Source of the DNA: Closterium sp. Naga37s-1
Lineage: Eukaryota > Streptophyta > Zygnematophyceae > Desmidiales > Closteriaceae
Direction of reading: 5' to 3'
Assembly: GCA_947471745.1 (NCBI GenBank)
Contig: CANJKZ010000092.1
Span: 3,893,001-3,957,000, forward strand
DNA length: 64,000 nt
Made by a program: the position numbers and the translations under genes. Below, one piece after another: positions 42,001 through 49,983 of this stretch; positions within the stretch are counted from its first letter, which is position 1; each line of letters begins with the position of its first letter. Below the pieces are notes generated by a model. That model was not told the DNA's origin and did not search any database. It saw nothing but the letters and a program-made list of their open reading frames with translations.

Positions 42001-44861
42001 AGTCAGTCAGTCAGTCAGGCGGCAGTGCAAGGTTGGTGGCAGGCTGATCCGATCTGAGCGGAGCCAGCAGGGTAGGAAAGGAAAGGGGTCAGCTGAGCTC
42101 TATCCACGTCTCCCCATGTCCATCTTTCCTCCATATCTCCCTCCCCCGCTCCCCCCCTCCCTCCCTCCCTGCCTGGTTCCAGCCGCCTCCCAGCAACCCC
42201 TAGTTGCTGAGCCGCGTGCTGGGAGGGTGGGATGTGCTTCAGGCGCTGCAGCTCTATCCACGTCTCCCCATATCCATCTTTCCTCCATATCTCCCTCCCT
42301 CCCTCCCTCCCTCCCTCCCTCCCTCCCTCCCTCCCTCCCTCCCTCCCTCCTTTACCTGCATGCATGCCCCAGCCGCCTCCCAGCCCCAGTCGCTGCTGAG
42401 CCAAGTTCCGGGAGAGTGGGATCTGCTTCAGGCGCTGCAGCTCTATCTACGTCTCCCCATGTCCGTCTTTCCTCCATATCTCCCTCCCCCCTTCCCTGCA
42501 TGCAGCCGCCTCCTAACAGCCCTTCACTGTTGAGCCAAGTTCTGGGAGAGTGGGATCTGCTTCAGGCGCTGCAGCTGGGGCAGGGGCATTGGCAGGGGCC
42601 GAGGCACGGGGCGAAGGAGGAGCAGGAGAGAGGGGAGCATGCGAAGGGGAGGGTGGAGAGCGATAAGAAGGGAGATGCGATGAAGAATGATGAGGAGACA
42701 CAGGAGCCGGGAAGCGAGAGCAGTGGTGGTGGTGGAAGGGCGGAGGCGAGGAGATTAACTGGTGCGGTGGGGAGGAGGAAGGAGGGGAGGAGGAAGGAGG
42801 GGAGCATGGGAGTGATTGTGGCGTCACTGCGGGCAGCGTATGGGGAGATGCTGAGGGAGATGAGCATAGAGGGACGGCTAGCAGGCGGGCAGGAGATCGC
42901 TGTCAGCATGTGAGTTATACCTCCCCACCCCCCCACCTCCACCCCACCTCCACCCCACCTCCACCCCACCCGCCCCCCAGTCTCTGTGTGCGCATGTGAG
43001 CCTTTGTGTGTGCTTGTTTTGCCGGGACAGTAGATTGCTGTGAGCATGTGAGCGGGGGTGATTGTGGCGTTGCTGCGGGCAGCGTATGGGGAGATGCTGA
43101 GGTATATGAGCATAGAGGGACGGCTAGCAGGCGGGCAGGAGATCGCTGTCAGCATGTGAGTTATCACCTCCTTCCCACCCCCACTCCCAGTCTGTGTATG
43201 CGCGTGTGTGCCTTTGTGTGCACTTGTGTGTGCACTTGTTTGCACAGCATCTGAGGGGGAAGAAGCAGGTCGTTAGAATCAACTCATCCCGCATCTGTCA
43301 TCGCTCCACCCATCCCCACCCCACGGTACCCCCCTCTCCTTCCTCTCCTGCAACCATCTCCAGGCTGAGCCACGATGGAGCACAGCAGCTGAGGGAGAGG
43401 AAGCAGGCGGAGAGGGCTATGAGGGAGATGTGGCTGCTGTCCATGTGGTATGTGTGTGGTGAGGCGGATGGTATGTGTGTGGTGAGGCGGGTGGTATGTG
43501 TGTGGTGAGGCGGGTGGTATGTGTGTGGTGAGGCGGGTGGTTTGTGTGTGGTGAGGCGGGTGGTATGTGTGTGGTGAGGCGGGTGGTATGTGTGTGGTAG
43601 GCAGGTGGTATGTGTGTGGTGAGGCGGGTGGTATGTGTGTGGTGAGGCGGGTGGTATGTGTGTGGTAGGCGGGTGGTATGTGTGTGGTAGGCGGGTGGTA
43701 TGTGTGTGGTAGGCGGGTGGTATGTGTGTGGTAGGCGGGTGGTATGTGTGTGGTAGGCGGGTGGTATGTGTGTGGTAGGCGGGTGGTACGTGTGTGGTAG
43801 GCGGGTGGTGAATCATATCACCTGCACCACATGTCAAGTCAACACTGGTACTCACCACCACTGCCCGCCCCTTCGTCCTCTCCTGCCTCTCCTGTGCTCC
43901 CCTGCCCCTGCTCCCTCTCCTCCCTCTCCTCCCTCTCCTCCCTCTCCTCCCTCTCCTGCCTCTCCTCCCTCTCCTGCCTCTCCTCCCTCTCCTGCCTCTC
44001 CTCCCTCTCCTCCCTCTCTTGCCTCTCCTCCCTCTCCTCCCTCTCCTGCCTCTCCTCCCTCTCCTCCCACTTCTCAGTGACACGCTACTAATAACGGACT
44101 CATCCACATTCGGCTACATAGCAGCAGGCCTGGCGGGCGTTCGCCCCTACTCTCTCAACATTGTTGCTTGCTACCACAGCGACTGGCGCAAGAACAACCG
44201 AGCCTCCTGCTCCCGGACCTCCCCCGAGCCTTGCTACCTGTCGATATTTGATGCCAAGTCGAGACATATTCAGGTGAGCTTCTTCCTCCTTTCGAAACTA
44301 TCTGTGAAAAGGTATGCCACCTCATATTCAGGTGGCACTATTCTGACCTGCTGAGGCTGGTTTTGAGGTCCCAAAAAAAAGTGCTACCTGCTTTTTTCCT
44401 TCCCCTCATCTGCTTCGCCCCCCTTCCCCCCCTCCTGCCCCCCTGCTTCCGCAGTGCCCCAGCAGCCCTCCAGTCACCACACTGGCAGACAGGCTTACTT
44501 TCTCCCCCTCTCATTCCTTCTACCGTCTCCTTTCCCCCTGTCCTATGCTTAGCCCCCCTTCCCCTCCCCACTGCCCCCTTGCTTCCGCAGTGTCCCAGTA
44601 GCCCTCCTGTCACCACACTGGCTGATAGGCTTACTCCCCCTCCCCCCCCTCCCCCCTCCCTCCCTCCCCTCATTCCTTTCCTCACCCCCCTTCCTCTGCT
44701 TCGCCTCCCTTCCCCTCCCCACTGCCCCCTTGCTTCCGCAGTGTCCCAGTAGCCCTCCAGTCACCACACCTGCAGCTGTCTCCTCCCTCGTTGAATACTG
44801 TCCCAATTATGGCATGGGCCTTTCCATTGTGCAAAAACGCACAGAAAGCAGCTTCTATTGA
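33257..44861 (+). CDS. FUT: GT37 fucosyltransferase (xyloglucan fucosyltransferase-like), copy B
   Basis: Thirteen exons matching copy A in order and phase: 33257-33316, 33717-33929, 34078-34196, 34363-34445, 35003-35171, 36652-36936, 39195-39333, 40386-40532, 41761-41889, 42506-42909, 43364-43447, 44078-44273, 44742-44861; 715 residues. Exon 1 is a signal anchor ([16 protein letters not shown]). It has the same GT37 motifs: [49 protein letters not shown], the [15 protein letters not shown] block and [11 protein letters not shown]. It is shorter than A mainly because exon 2 lacks the Arg/Glu-rich insert (71 against 207 codons) and the poly-Ser tract in exon 6 is smaller. The close tandem arrangement implies duplication followed by intron-specific satellite growth. 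The gene ends only ~270 bp from the converging gene at 45131. Exon 7 has a second near-complete copy at 39480-39573. Confidence 0.88.
34400..34510. repeat. Exon 4 end duplicated around a GCGC palindrome (copy B)
   Basis: CTCGACCCCGCATACAGCGGTAAG (real exon end) is repeated as a CTCGACCTTGCCTACAGCGG copy. The 20-bp palindrome CTTTTGAGGCGCCTCAAAAG (34457-34476) lies between them. Confidence 0.9.
34698..34795. repeat. Exon 5 fragment duplicated around an ACGT palindrome
   Basis: CTCCTCACCAACCGCACACT at about 34702 and again at 34764 flanks the perfect 20-bp palindrome GTTTTGAGACGTCTCAAAAC (34744-34763). A damaged relative with GAGACGTCTC also occurs near 34596. Confidence 0.9.
34888..34975 (+). 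pseudogene. Truncated copy of exon 5 (copy B)
   Basis: Acceptor plus the [23 protein letters not shown] stretch at about 34889, diverging into AT-rich sequence, ahead of the full exon at 35003. Confidence 0.85.
35200..36450 (+). repeat. Tandem array of exon 5 3' ends plus intron start
   Basis: About eight copies of the segment coding [12 protein letters not shown] with its GTGAGTGTTG donor fill intron 5 of copy B. Four of them are long units (~190 bp) that add an AT-rich piece containing TTCAAAAAAGCATATTTTTC. Copies are almost identical, so the expansion is recent. Each brings an intact donor site. Confidence 0.9.
37056..38660. repeat. 18-bp minisatellite, about 1.6 kb, in intron 6 of copy B
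   Basis: About 90 units of CCCTCCCCATGCCCCTTC with variants (a CGTCCCC form and shortened units with CCCATTCCC). Six open frames of 550-760 codons cross it only because the period is divisible by three. The variant units recur in blocks, which suggests larger-scale unequal exchange. Confidence 0.95.
38695..38925. repeat. Intron segment duplicated around a TCGA palindrome
   Basis: CCATGATTCTCGTC...TGGTGGATGTGTGTCGGTG...GCCTGCGTA is present twice (from about 38699 and 38814). Between the copies lies TTCGAGTCGACTCAAAA (38777-38793). The same TCTCGCATGGTGGATGTGTG block occurs once in the matching intron of copy A at about 27240. Confidence 0.85.
38990..39044. repeat. GT microsatellite
   Basis: Uninterrupted GT run in intron 6 of copy B, upstream of the exon 7 acceptor; copy A has a looser GT-rich tract in the same place. 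Confidence 0.9.
39365..39575 (+). pseudogene. CAG-rich 15-bp repeat and second copy of exon 7 (copy B)
   Basis: About six units of CACCAGCAGCAACAG lead into a second copy of most of exon 7 (39480-39573, coding [20 protein letters not shown]) with its own GTAAGTG donor. It lacks the exon start, but the in-frame His/Gln-coding repeat upstream makes it a possible alternative exon. Confidence 0.75.
39630..39780. repeat. Direct repeats around GCGC palindromes
   Basis: TGAGGCGCCTCA (39640-39651) precedes a GAAGCCTACGAAGTCC segment that recurs as GAAGCCTACGGAGTCC at about 39760. The 22-bp palindrome ACTTTTGAGGCGCCTCAAAAGT (39719-39740) lies between. A further degenerate copy follows near 39905. Confidence 0.85.
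40010..40350 (+). pseudogene. Three truncated copies of exon 8 (copy B)
   Basis: CAG acceptor plus GCTGAGTTGGAGCGGCTG-like starts at about 40021, 40160 and 40290. They diverge after the GATGCACGT segment, before the complete exon at 40386. Confidence 0.85.
40588..41211. repeat. 16-bp minisatellite, 39 units
   Basis: GCTTAGAAGCATGCAG repeated 39 times with three single-base variants (TTCGAAG), in intron 8 of copy B. Confidence 0.98.
41225..41360. repeat. Three copies of a 30-bp segment separated by two palindromes
   Basis: GGTGTTTAGxAGGAACGCAA occurs at about 41222 and 41286, and AGGAACGCAATGCCTGCA at about 41337. Between copies one and two is a palindrome with arms ATGACCTTTG/CAAAGGTCAT (41241-41268). 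Between two and three is TTTGAGGCGCCTCAAA (41319-41334). Confidence 0.85.
41473..41720 (+). pseudogene. Truncated copies of exon 9 (copy B)
   Basis: Acceptor plus the start of exon 9 recurs at about 41475 and 41610, with deletions, ahead of the full exon at 41761. Confidence 0.85.
41893..42018. repeat. AGTC tetranucleotide microsatellite
   Basis: About 30 AGTC units start a few bases after the exon 9 donor (GTCGGTCGGTCAGTCAG); copy A has a short version at the same donor. Confidence 0.95.
42175..42440 (+). pseudogene. Two truncated copies of exon 10 start (copy B) and a CCCT repeat
   Basis: CAGCCGCCTCCCAGC...CTGCTTCAGGCGCTGCAGCTC occurs at about 42179-42255 and 42370-42445, before the full exon at 42506. 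A (CCCT)n tract lies at 42290-42350. Confidence 0.8.
43445..43810. repeat. 22-bp minisatellite carrying splice donors
   Basis: About 17 units of GTGGTATGTGTGTGGTAGGC or GTGAGGCG variants extend from the donor of exon 11 in copy B. Every unit repeats the donor-like GTGGTATGTG. Confidence 0.9.
43915..44070. repeat. CTCCTCCCT/CTCCTGCCT repeat
   Basis: Pyrimidine-rich 9-bp repeat just upstream of the exon 12 acceptor of copy B; it acts in effect as a very long polypyrimidine tract. Confidence 0.85.
44450..44700 (+). pseudogene. Two truncated copies of exon 13 (copy B)
   Basis: CCGCAGTGCCCCAGCAGCCCTCCAG at about 44451 and CCGCAGTGTCCCAGTAGCCC at about 44586 precede the real exon 13 at 44742. Each keeps the acceptor and about 40 bp of exon. 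Confidence 0.85.
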
Positions 44862-45130
44862 GTTGTACAACTGAATATATTCCATAAGGCTACATACGGT
44901 AATTACTCTAGACGGGCTTTTGGGTTGGCCTTGGTTCGATATGATTGCGGTAATTTTTCCAACTCGGACAGCAATAAACTGGTTTTAATGAATTCAACGC
45001 AGCATTCTTTCAAGAATATTGAAATGACCCAAACAACTCATACGGTTACACTACGTCCAAAAGCACAAGATAAGCGCCTAGTGTTGAATCAATCACATTC
45101 CATTTGGTAGTTGCAGTGTGCATCTTTTCA
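44862..45130. other. Short convergent intergenic gap
   Basis: About 270 bp between two genes that converge. Must contain both 3' UTRs, so the transcripts may overlap. AATAAACTGG at about 44973 is a candidate plus-strand poly(A) signal. Confidence 0.5.
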
Positions 45131-48100
45131 TCAGAGGAGTGCAGGCGCGAGCAGTGCCATCACCCCACAAAAGAGGCAGCTTATAATGGATACAAAAGCA
45201 GCAGCAGCAGGAGGGGAAGCAGCTTTGGGAGGGGAGGGAGGGGGAGGTGGGGAGGGCGAGGGAGGTGGAAGGGAGTCCAATGAAGGAGAGGGAGTAGTGG
45301 AGGCAGGGGGAGACGGAGAGGAGGGTAGAGACGGTGCTTTGGGCACCGAGGGAGTGGGTGAGATCCTAGGGGACGCCCGAGGAGCAGCAGTGCTGGGCAA
45401 AGCAGGCACAGCAGGAGCAGGGGAAGTGGAAGGGACAGGGCTAACAGCAGGGGTGGGGGCAGGAACGGGAGTGTTGACGGGAGGGGTGGTGGCGGCAGCG
45501 AGGCAGACGGGGGGAGTGGGGCGGTTGAGGAGGTCGGTAAATTCGTTGGGGACTGTGCAAGTGTCGGGGACCGAAGAGAAGGTGTCACAGCAGGATGTGG
45601 CCTCTGGGTAGACGTTGGTGTTGCCTGCAATGCAGTTGGTCTGAAATGGGGGAGAAATGGGGGCGCAAGGAAAGGGGAATGGGGCGATTCAGTAGGCTGC
45701 TGAACACGATGGGGACTGTGCATGTGTCGGGGACTGAAGAGAAGGTGTCACAGCAGGACGTGGCCTCGGGGTAGACGTTGGAGTTGCCTGCGATGCAGTT
45801 GGTCCGAAAGAGGGGATGGGGAAAAGGGCGCAAAGGGTGGGATGCAGGTAAGGTAAAGAAGAGGAGTGAGAATAGTGGGGCGCGGGCGGTGAAGCAGGCT
45901 GCTGAGTTTGTTGTTGACTGGGACGAGTCGGGGACTGAAGAGAAGGTGTCGCAACAGGACTCGGGCCAACTGAATAGCAGGCATGGGGGTAGGCGTTGGT
46001 GCTGCCTGCTATGCAGTTGGCCTGAAATGGGAAAAAGGGATTGTGATAAGGAAACGGTATTGGGACTTAACGGGCCGCCTCTAAGAATGTATGATGCTTG
46101 TGCAGGTGAACCTGACTCGGGTCTTTCCCATCACCAGCCACGACCGAGAATTCTAAACACAATAGAAGATGATAAATTCATTGTTGTAGGAAAAAAAAAA
46201 AAAAAAGCGAAAAACATGTGTGCTGGTCACAACTATTTGTTCTGTATAATTGCACATCGCCACTCATGCGTAGGTTTTGTTTTCTTTTATAATTTTGATA
46301 CGCTCATTTTATGCACATGTTTACGTATATATAATGCCTATAGCAGGACTTACACTGGTGAGCACGATTTGGACCTTGTCGTTGCCCATGACAACCCGCA
46401 GTATGCCCCCCACGATTTGAGTCATGAAGGTGCGCGCGTCAGGGAAGTACCACGTGAGACCGATTTGGACCGTTTCATTACACATACAGATCGAGACTTA
46501 CACTGGTGAGCACGATTTGGACCTTGTCGTTGCCCATGACGACTCGCAGAATGCCCCCCACGATTTGAGTCATGAAGGTGCGCGCGTCAGGGAAGTACGG
46601 CGTGAGATCAAGGGTTGCGCTTTTAGACGTGGAAATGACTGGAATGGGAGGGGAGAAAAGGAGGGGAGGATAGAAGGGAGGGGGGGGGGGGGGGGGGAAG
46701 GAGGGGGGAAAAGGAGGGGGAAAAAGGGAGGAGGGTAAAGGGGGCGGGGGAGGAAGGGCTTAGGGGGGAAAAACGTGCACGACAGACAGATTCATGCAAG
46801 GGGAGTGCGCAGACAATAGCAAACCGACACACACTCACACAGAATATCCTTGCCTCGTCTGTGTGCCCTTTTTCAGAATTTATAGACCCTGGACTTGGAC
46901 TCAGACTTGGTCCTTGCACATACTCAGGCTCCCCCGTCACACGGCATGTCCTTGCATGTTCTCACAGACGGCGTGTGCCTCTTACATGCGCTTGCCATGC
47001 GTTGACCTTGTCAACACACAGATACTTTTTAGGCGCCTCAAAAGTTGCCATGTGTTGACCTTGTCAACACACAGACTCGAAGGCGCACACCCGCACTCCC
47101 ACCCACGCCCTCTCACACAGGATATCCTTGCATGCTTTGTATCAGACCCACACACTCACACCCACACCCTCACACCCACACACTCACACCCACACCCTCA
47201 CACCCACACTCACACCCACACACTCACACCCACACACTCACACTCACACACTCACACCCACACACTCACACCCACACCCTCACACCCACACACTCGCACC
47301 CACACACTCACTCACACCCACACACTCACACCCGCACTCACTCACACCCACACACTCACACCCGCACACTAAGACCCACACGCTCACACCCACACACTCA
47401 CAGCCACACACTCACACCCACACACTCACACCCACACCCTCACACCCACACTCACACCCACACACTCACACCCACACACTCACACTCACACACTCACACC
47501 CACACACTCACACCCACACACTCACACTCACACACTCGCACCCACACACTCACTCACACCCACACACTCACACCCGCACACTCACTCACACCCACACACT
47601 CACACCCGCACACTAAGACCCACATGCTCACACCCACACACTCGCACTCACACACTCACTCACACCTACACACCCACACACTCACACCCAAACACTCACA
47701 CCCGCACACTAAGAGCCACACGCTCACACCCACACACTCACACCCACACACTCACACCCGCACACTAAGACCCACACGCTCACACCCACACACCCACACC
47801 CACACACTCACACAGGATATCCTTGCACGCTTCGAAGACGGCCTCCGCCTCTCGGAGACAAACAGCCACCTCTGTGGATCCCACGAACTCGTTGACCGTC
47901 ACGTAGCTGCCCGCGTAGGGGTCGCACGTCGCACGTAGGGGTCCAACTTACAGAGAATGTCCTTGCAAGCCTCGAAGACGGCCTCCGCCTCTCGCAAGCA
48001 CACAGCCACCTCTGTGGATCCCACGAATTCGTTGACCGCCACGTAGCTGCCCGCGTAGGGGTCGCACGTGGCGGCGCATACGAGGTCGTCGAGCAGCTGG

Positions 48101-48801
48101 CCGCACTGCTGCTGCACCGCCATCGAGTCGCACACCTGATTCGGTGGGGATGAGGAGCGGTGTGGTACGGTTGTAAGTGGTAATAGAAGAGTAAGTGAAG
48201 TCGCACACAAGATCTTCGAGCAGCTGGCCGCACTGCTGCTGCACCGCCATCGAGTTGCACACCTAGAGGAGGGGAAGGAGGGATGTGGGGAGGAGCACGC
48301 GGTACGCGATGGAAGAGAGGCCAAGGGAGGGAAGAAGTGGTCACGAAACCCCAAACCTCGGTTCAATGCAATTCAACCCAGTCAACGCGTCTAGACCAAG
48401 TCAACGCGTTGAATAACCCAGTCAACACTCACCATCGTGTCGCGCGAGATGTCGCCCAGAACCGCCACGGGGATCTGCGACATCACGCTCGGGTCCAGCG
48501 CCTGAACGATGTCGTACAGATTCGCGCTGGCCAATGAGAGCGCGCTGTTCACGTCTTCGCAGTTGTCGCAGCACGTCATCCCGATATACGCGGGGCATCG
48601 CAGCGGCGCGACCGCGGGTGTCGCGGGCGGGTTACCATTCGGGCAGATGGGGAAACCGGTGTTGTTTTCCAACGGCGGCGGAATTTGAGCGTGGACGCGA
48701 ACAAAGGGCGAAACGGCGACGGTGGTTACCAACAAAAGGACGTAAGATTTCGCTACATGTGAACATACACCTCGTCGCCTGAATACGGGTTCTCTGGCCA
48801 T
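45131..48801 (-). CDS. Secreted, probably GPI-anchored protein with folate-receptor-like Cys pattern
   Basis: Exons: 48801-48433, 48135-47952, 46638-46502, 45640-45131; 399 residues with matching phases. An N-terminal signal peptide ends near VRVHAQ (residue ~39). Then come [35 protein letters not shown] and AATCDPYAG, followed by further Cys. This spacing (TCC, then C..LL..hhC..CDP) resembles the folate-receptor-like domain of plant and animal HIPL proteins. The last exon adds [19 protein letters not shown], a long Pro/Ser/Ala-rich stalk and a hydrophobic C terminus ([16 protein letters not shown]), typical of a GPI signal. It probably sits at the outer plasma membrane or wall. The ligand is unknown. 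All of exons 2-4 have truncated copies in the introns. A start 8 codons upstream (48825) is possible. The fold is inferred by pattern only. Confidence 0.75.
45645..46030 (-). pseudogene. Two extra copies of the last exon start (folate-receptor-like gene)
   Basis: Acceptor plus ACCAACTGCATCGCAGGCAA occurs at about 45807 and (as GCCAACTGCATAGCAGGCAG) at about 46021, before the functional exon starting at 45640. The 45807 copy keeps the CCD and C-T-V-P coding region in frame for about 40 codons, and could read on into the next copy. Confidence 0.8.
46340..46470 (-). pseudogene. Copy of exon 3 (folate-receptor-like gene)
   Basis: The part coding [17 protein letters not shown] and VQIVLTS with the GTAAGT donor is repeated at about 46355-46470 with one or two changes. 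It lacks the exon start and acceptor. Confidence 0.85.
46680..46745. repeat. Poly-G/purine tract
   Basis: A run of about 18 G and G-rich surroundings, which is a long polypyrimidine tract on the minus strand just before the exon 3 acceptor at 46638. Confidence 0.85.
46830..47140 (-). pseudogene. Short copies of the exon 2 donor end, and a GCGC palindrome
   Basis: GCAAGGATATyCTGTGTGAG (last codons of exon 2 plus donor) recurs at about 46835, 46945 and 47117. At 46993-47085 the sequence GCCATGxGTTGACCTTGTCAACACACAGA is duplicated around the palindrome ACTTTTTAGGCGCCTCAAAAGT (47024-47045). Confidence 0.8.
47145..47812. repeat. CACACCCACACACTCA-type minisatellite
   Basis: About 670 bp of (CACACTCACACC)n-like sequence with higher-order blocks containing CACTAAGACCCACACGCTCA, in intron 2 of the folate-receptor-like gene. 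Not telomeric in motif. Open Thr/His/Pro frames are artefacts. Confidence 0.9.
47813..47940 (-). pseudogene. Copy of the 3' half of exon 2 (folate-receptor-like gene)
   Basis: Codes for [27 protein letters not shown] with a GTGAGT donor and is about 90% identical to the real exon half. It lies directly downstream of the real donor at 47951 (lower coordinate). Confidence 0.85.
48190..48265 (-). pseudogene. Copy of the 5' half of exon 2 (folate-receptor-like gene)
   Basis: Acceptor plus GTGTGCAACTCGATGGCGGT, coding [19 protein letters not shown], lies just upstream in transcription of the complete exon at 48135. It reads into intron after the last Cys. Confidence 0.85.
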
Positions 48802-49983
48802 AGCAGCTCTATTGTTTATAGGCAATAATGTGTTGATGCCGAATGGTTCTAAAAGCTATAGATTGGCTATAGGTTCGTCTCTTAAAGACCGTTAAGCTCT
48901 GCCAGCACCTATTAAGTGCTCCTAGACTGCGAACACTTTAAACTACTTACACTGGTGAGGAAAAATTCAGGCGGATAATGAGGGCGCAGGCTCTAATGGC
49001 TATTAAGTTATGAATTGGCGGGCTTAGAAATAATAACCAATGCGTTGCGGAACCGTCAAGGCAGCTAGGTTGGCTGGCGCAGAAGTGGCAGCGTGACTTC
49101 GGCCGCAGATTTAGGTACACTAAGGTCTGGTCTCGTGTGATTATGGCTAGGAAATACTGTTTGTTCTAGTGAGATACGATGAAGTTGTTCCTAAATCATG
49201 CACAGCTAGGCTTCCTCAGAGCAGGGGTAATGGAAATAGGAGTGCAAAATTGACACGCGACGCGAATACTGTGGAGCGAATAAACCTTGTCACCTGACCA
49301 GTTCCTGAACGCACCGACTAAAATTGCATGCTGATTGAGGTGCGTCGCAGGGACGAAGCAGGCCTGGTCTGTACCGAACCTCCTGATGTTCTCCCAATCA
49401 ATCACAGGTTATTGCTGGAGGCGAAGAAGCAACTGGTTGGCCTGGACTGCGTTTGGCAGTGACGTACCTGAACGCGTCGCGCTACTTCGATCACCAGACC
49501 TGGAACGAAGCAGTCTTCGTTGCGCGAAATGTGCTTCGGCGGGACCAAACCACGTGTCACTAGCGAATCGCGGACGCACGAAACACATACCAGAGGCACT
49601 GCCTGCCAGTTCGGCTGTGGCGTGAAGAAATGTCGGTGGTGTGACACTCTTCTGAATCAATTTTATACATAGTCCAGATCTGAGGTGATAAGATTATCCT
49701 GCTTGGCCACAGAAATGGATGATTCCATTTCCAGGTTTGGTTGGTATTGCTAATGATTTGCATGGTGGTATCCTTGTGACAACAAACTGTATGAAACAAC
49801 CTATTTTGTGGCATCCATCCCATCATGTGCCCCTCTCCTCCCCTTTCCTCCCCACTATCCCTACATCGCCCATATTTTATGCCGTCCCAGCTCGGTAACT
49901 CTACCTACCTCCACTCTACTTCGCCCGGTCTCGTTCCGGGCGTTTTCCTATTTGACTCGCATCACTCTTCCTCCCGACTCAGG
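48802..49983. other. Intergenic region
   Basis: Lies between the start of the folate-receptor-like gene and the stop of NOL10. Overlapping frames at 49196-49660 on both strands show no convincing splice or family evidence. A pyrimidine-rich tract starts at about 49825. Confidence 0.5.

Noticed and set aside
44862..45130. Additional small gene in the convergent gap and its 61-codon frame
   Set aside because: Lies in the 3' UTR space of two converging genes, with no supporting motif.
47145..47812. Telomere-like or interstitial telomeric repeat
   Set aside because: The units are CACACTCACACC-type and do not match CCCTAAA or any other telomere motif; it is an intronic minisatellite.
49196..49660. 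Two exon-like minus-strand pieces that both contain CFVP and end near a GT donor
   Set aside because: Similarity between them is short and no continuation, start or family could be found; too weak to call a gene.
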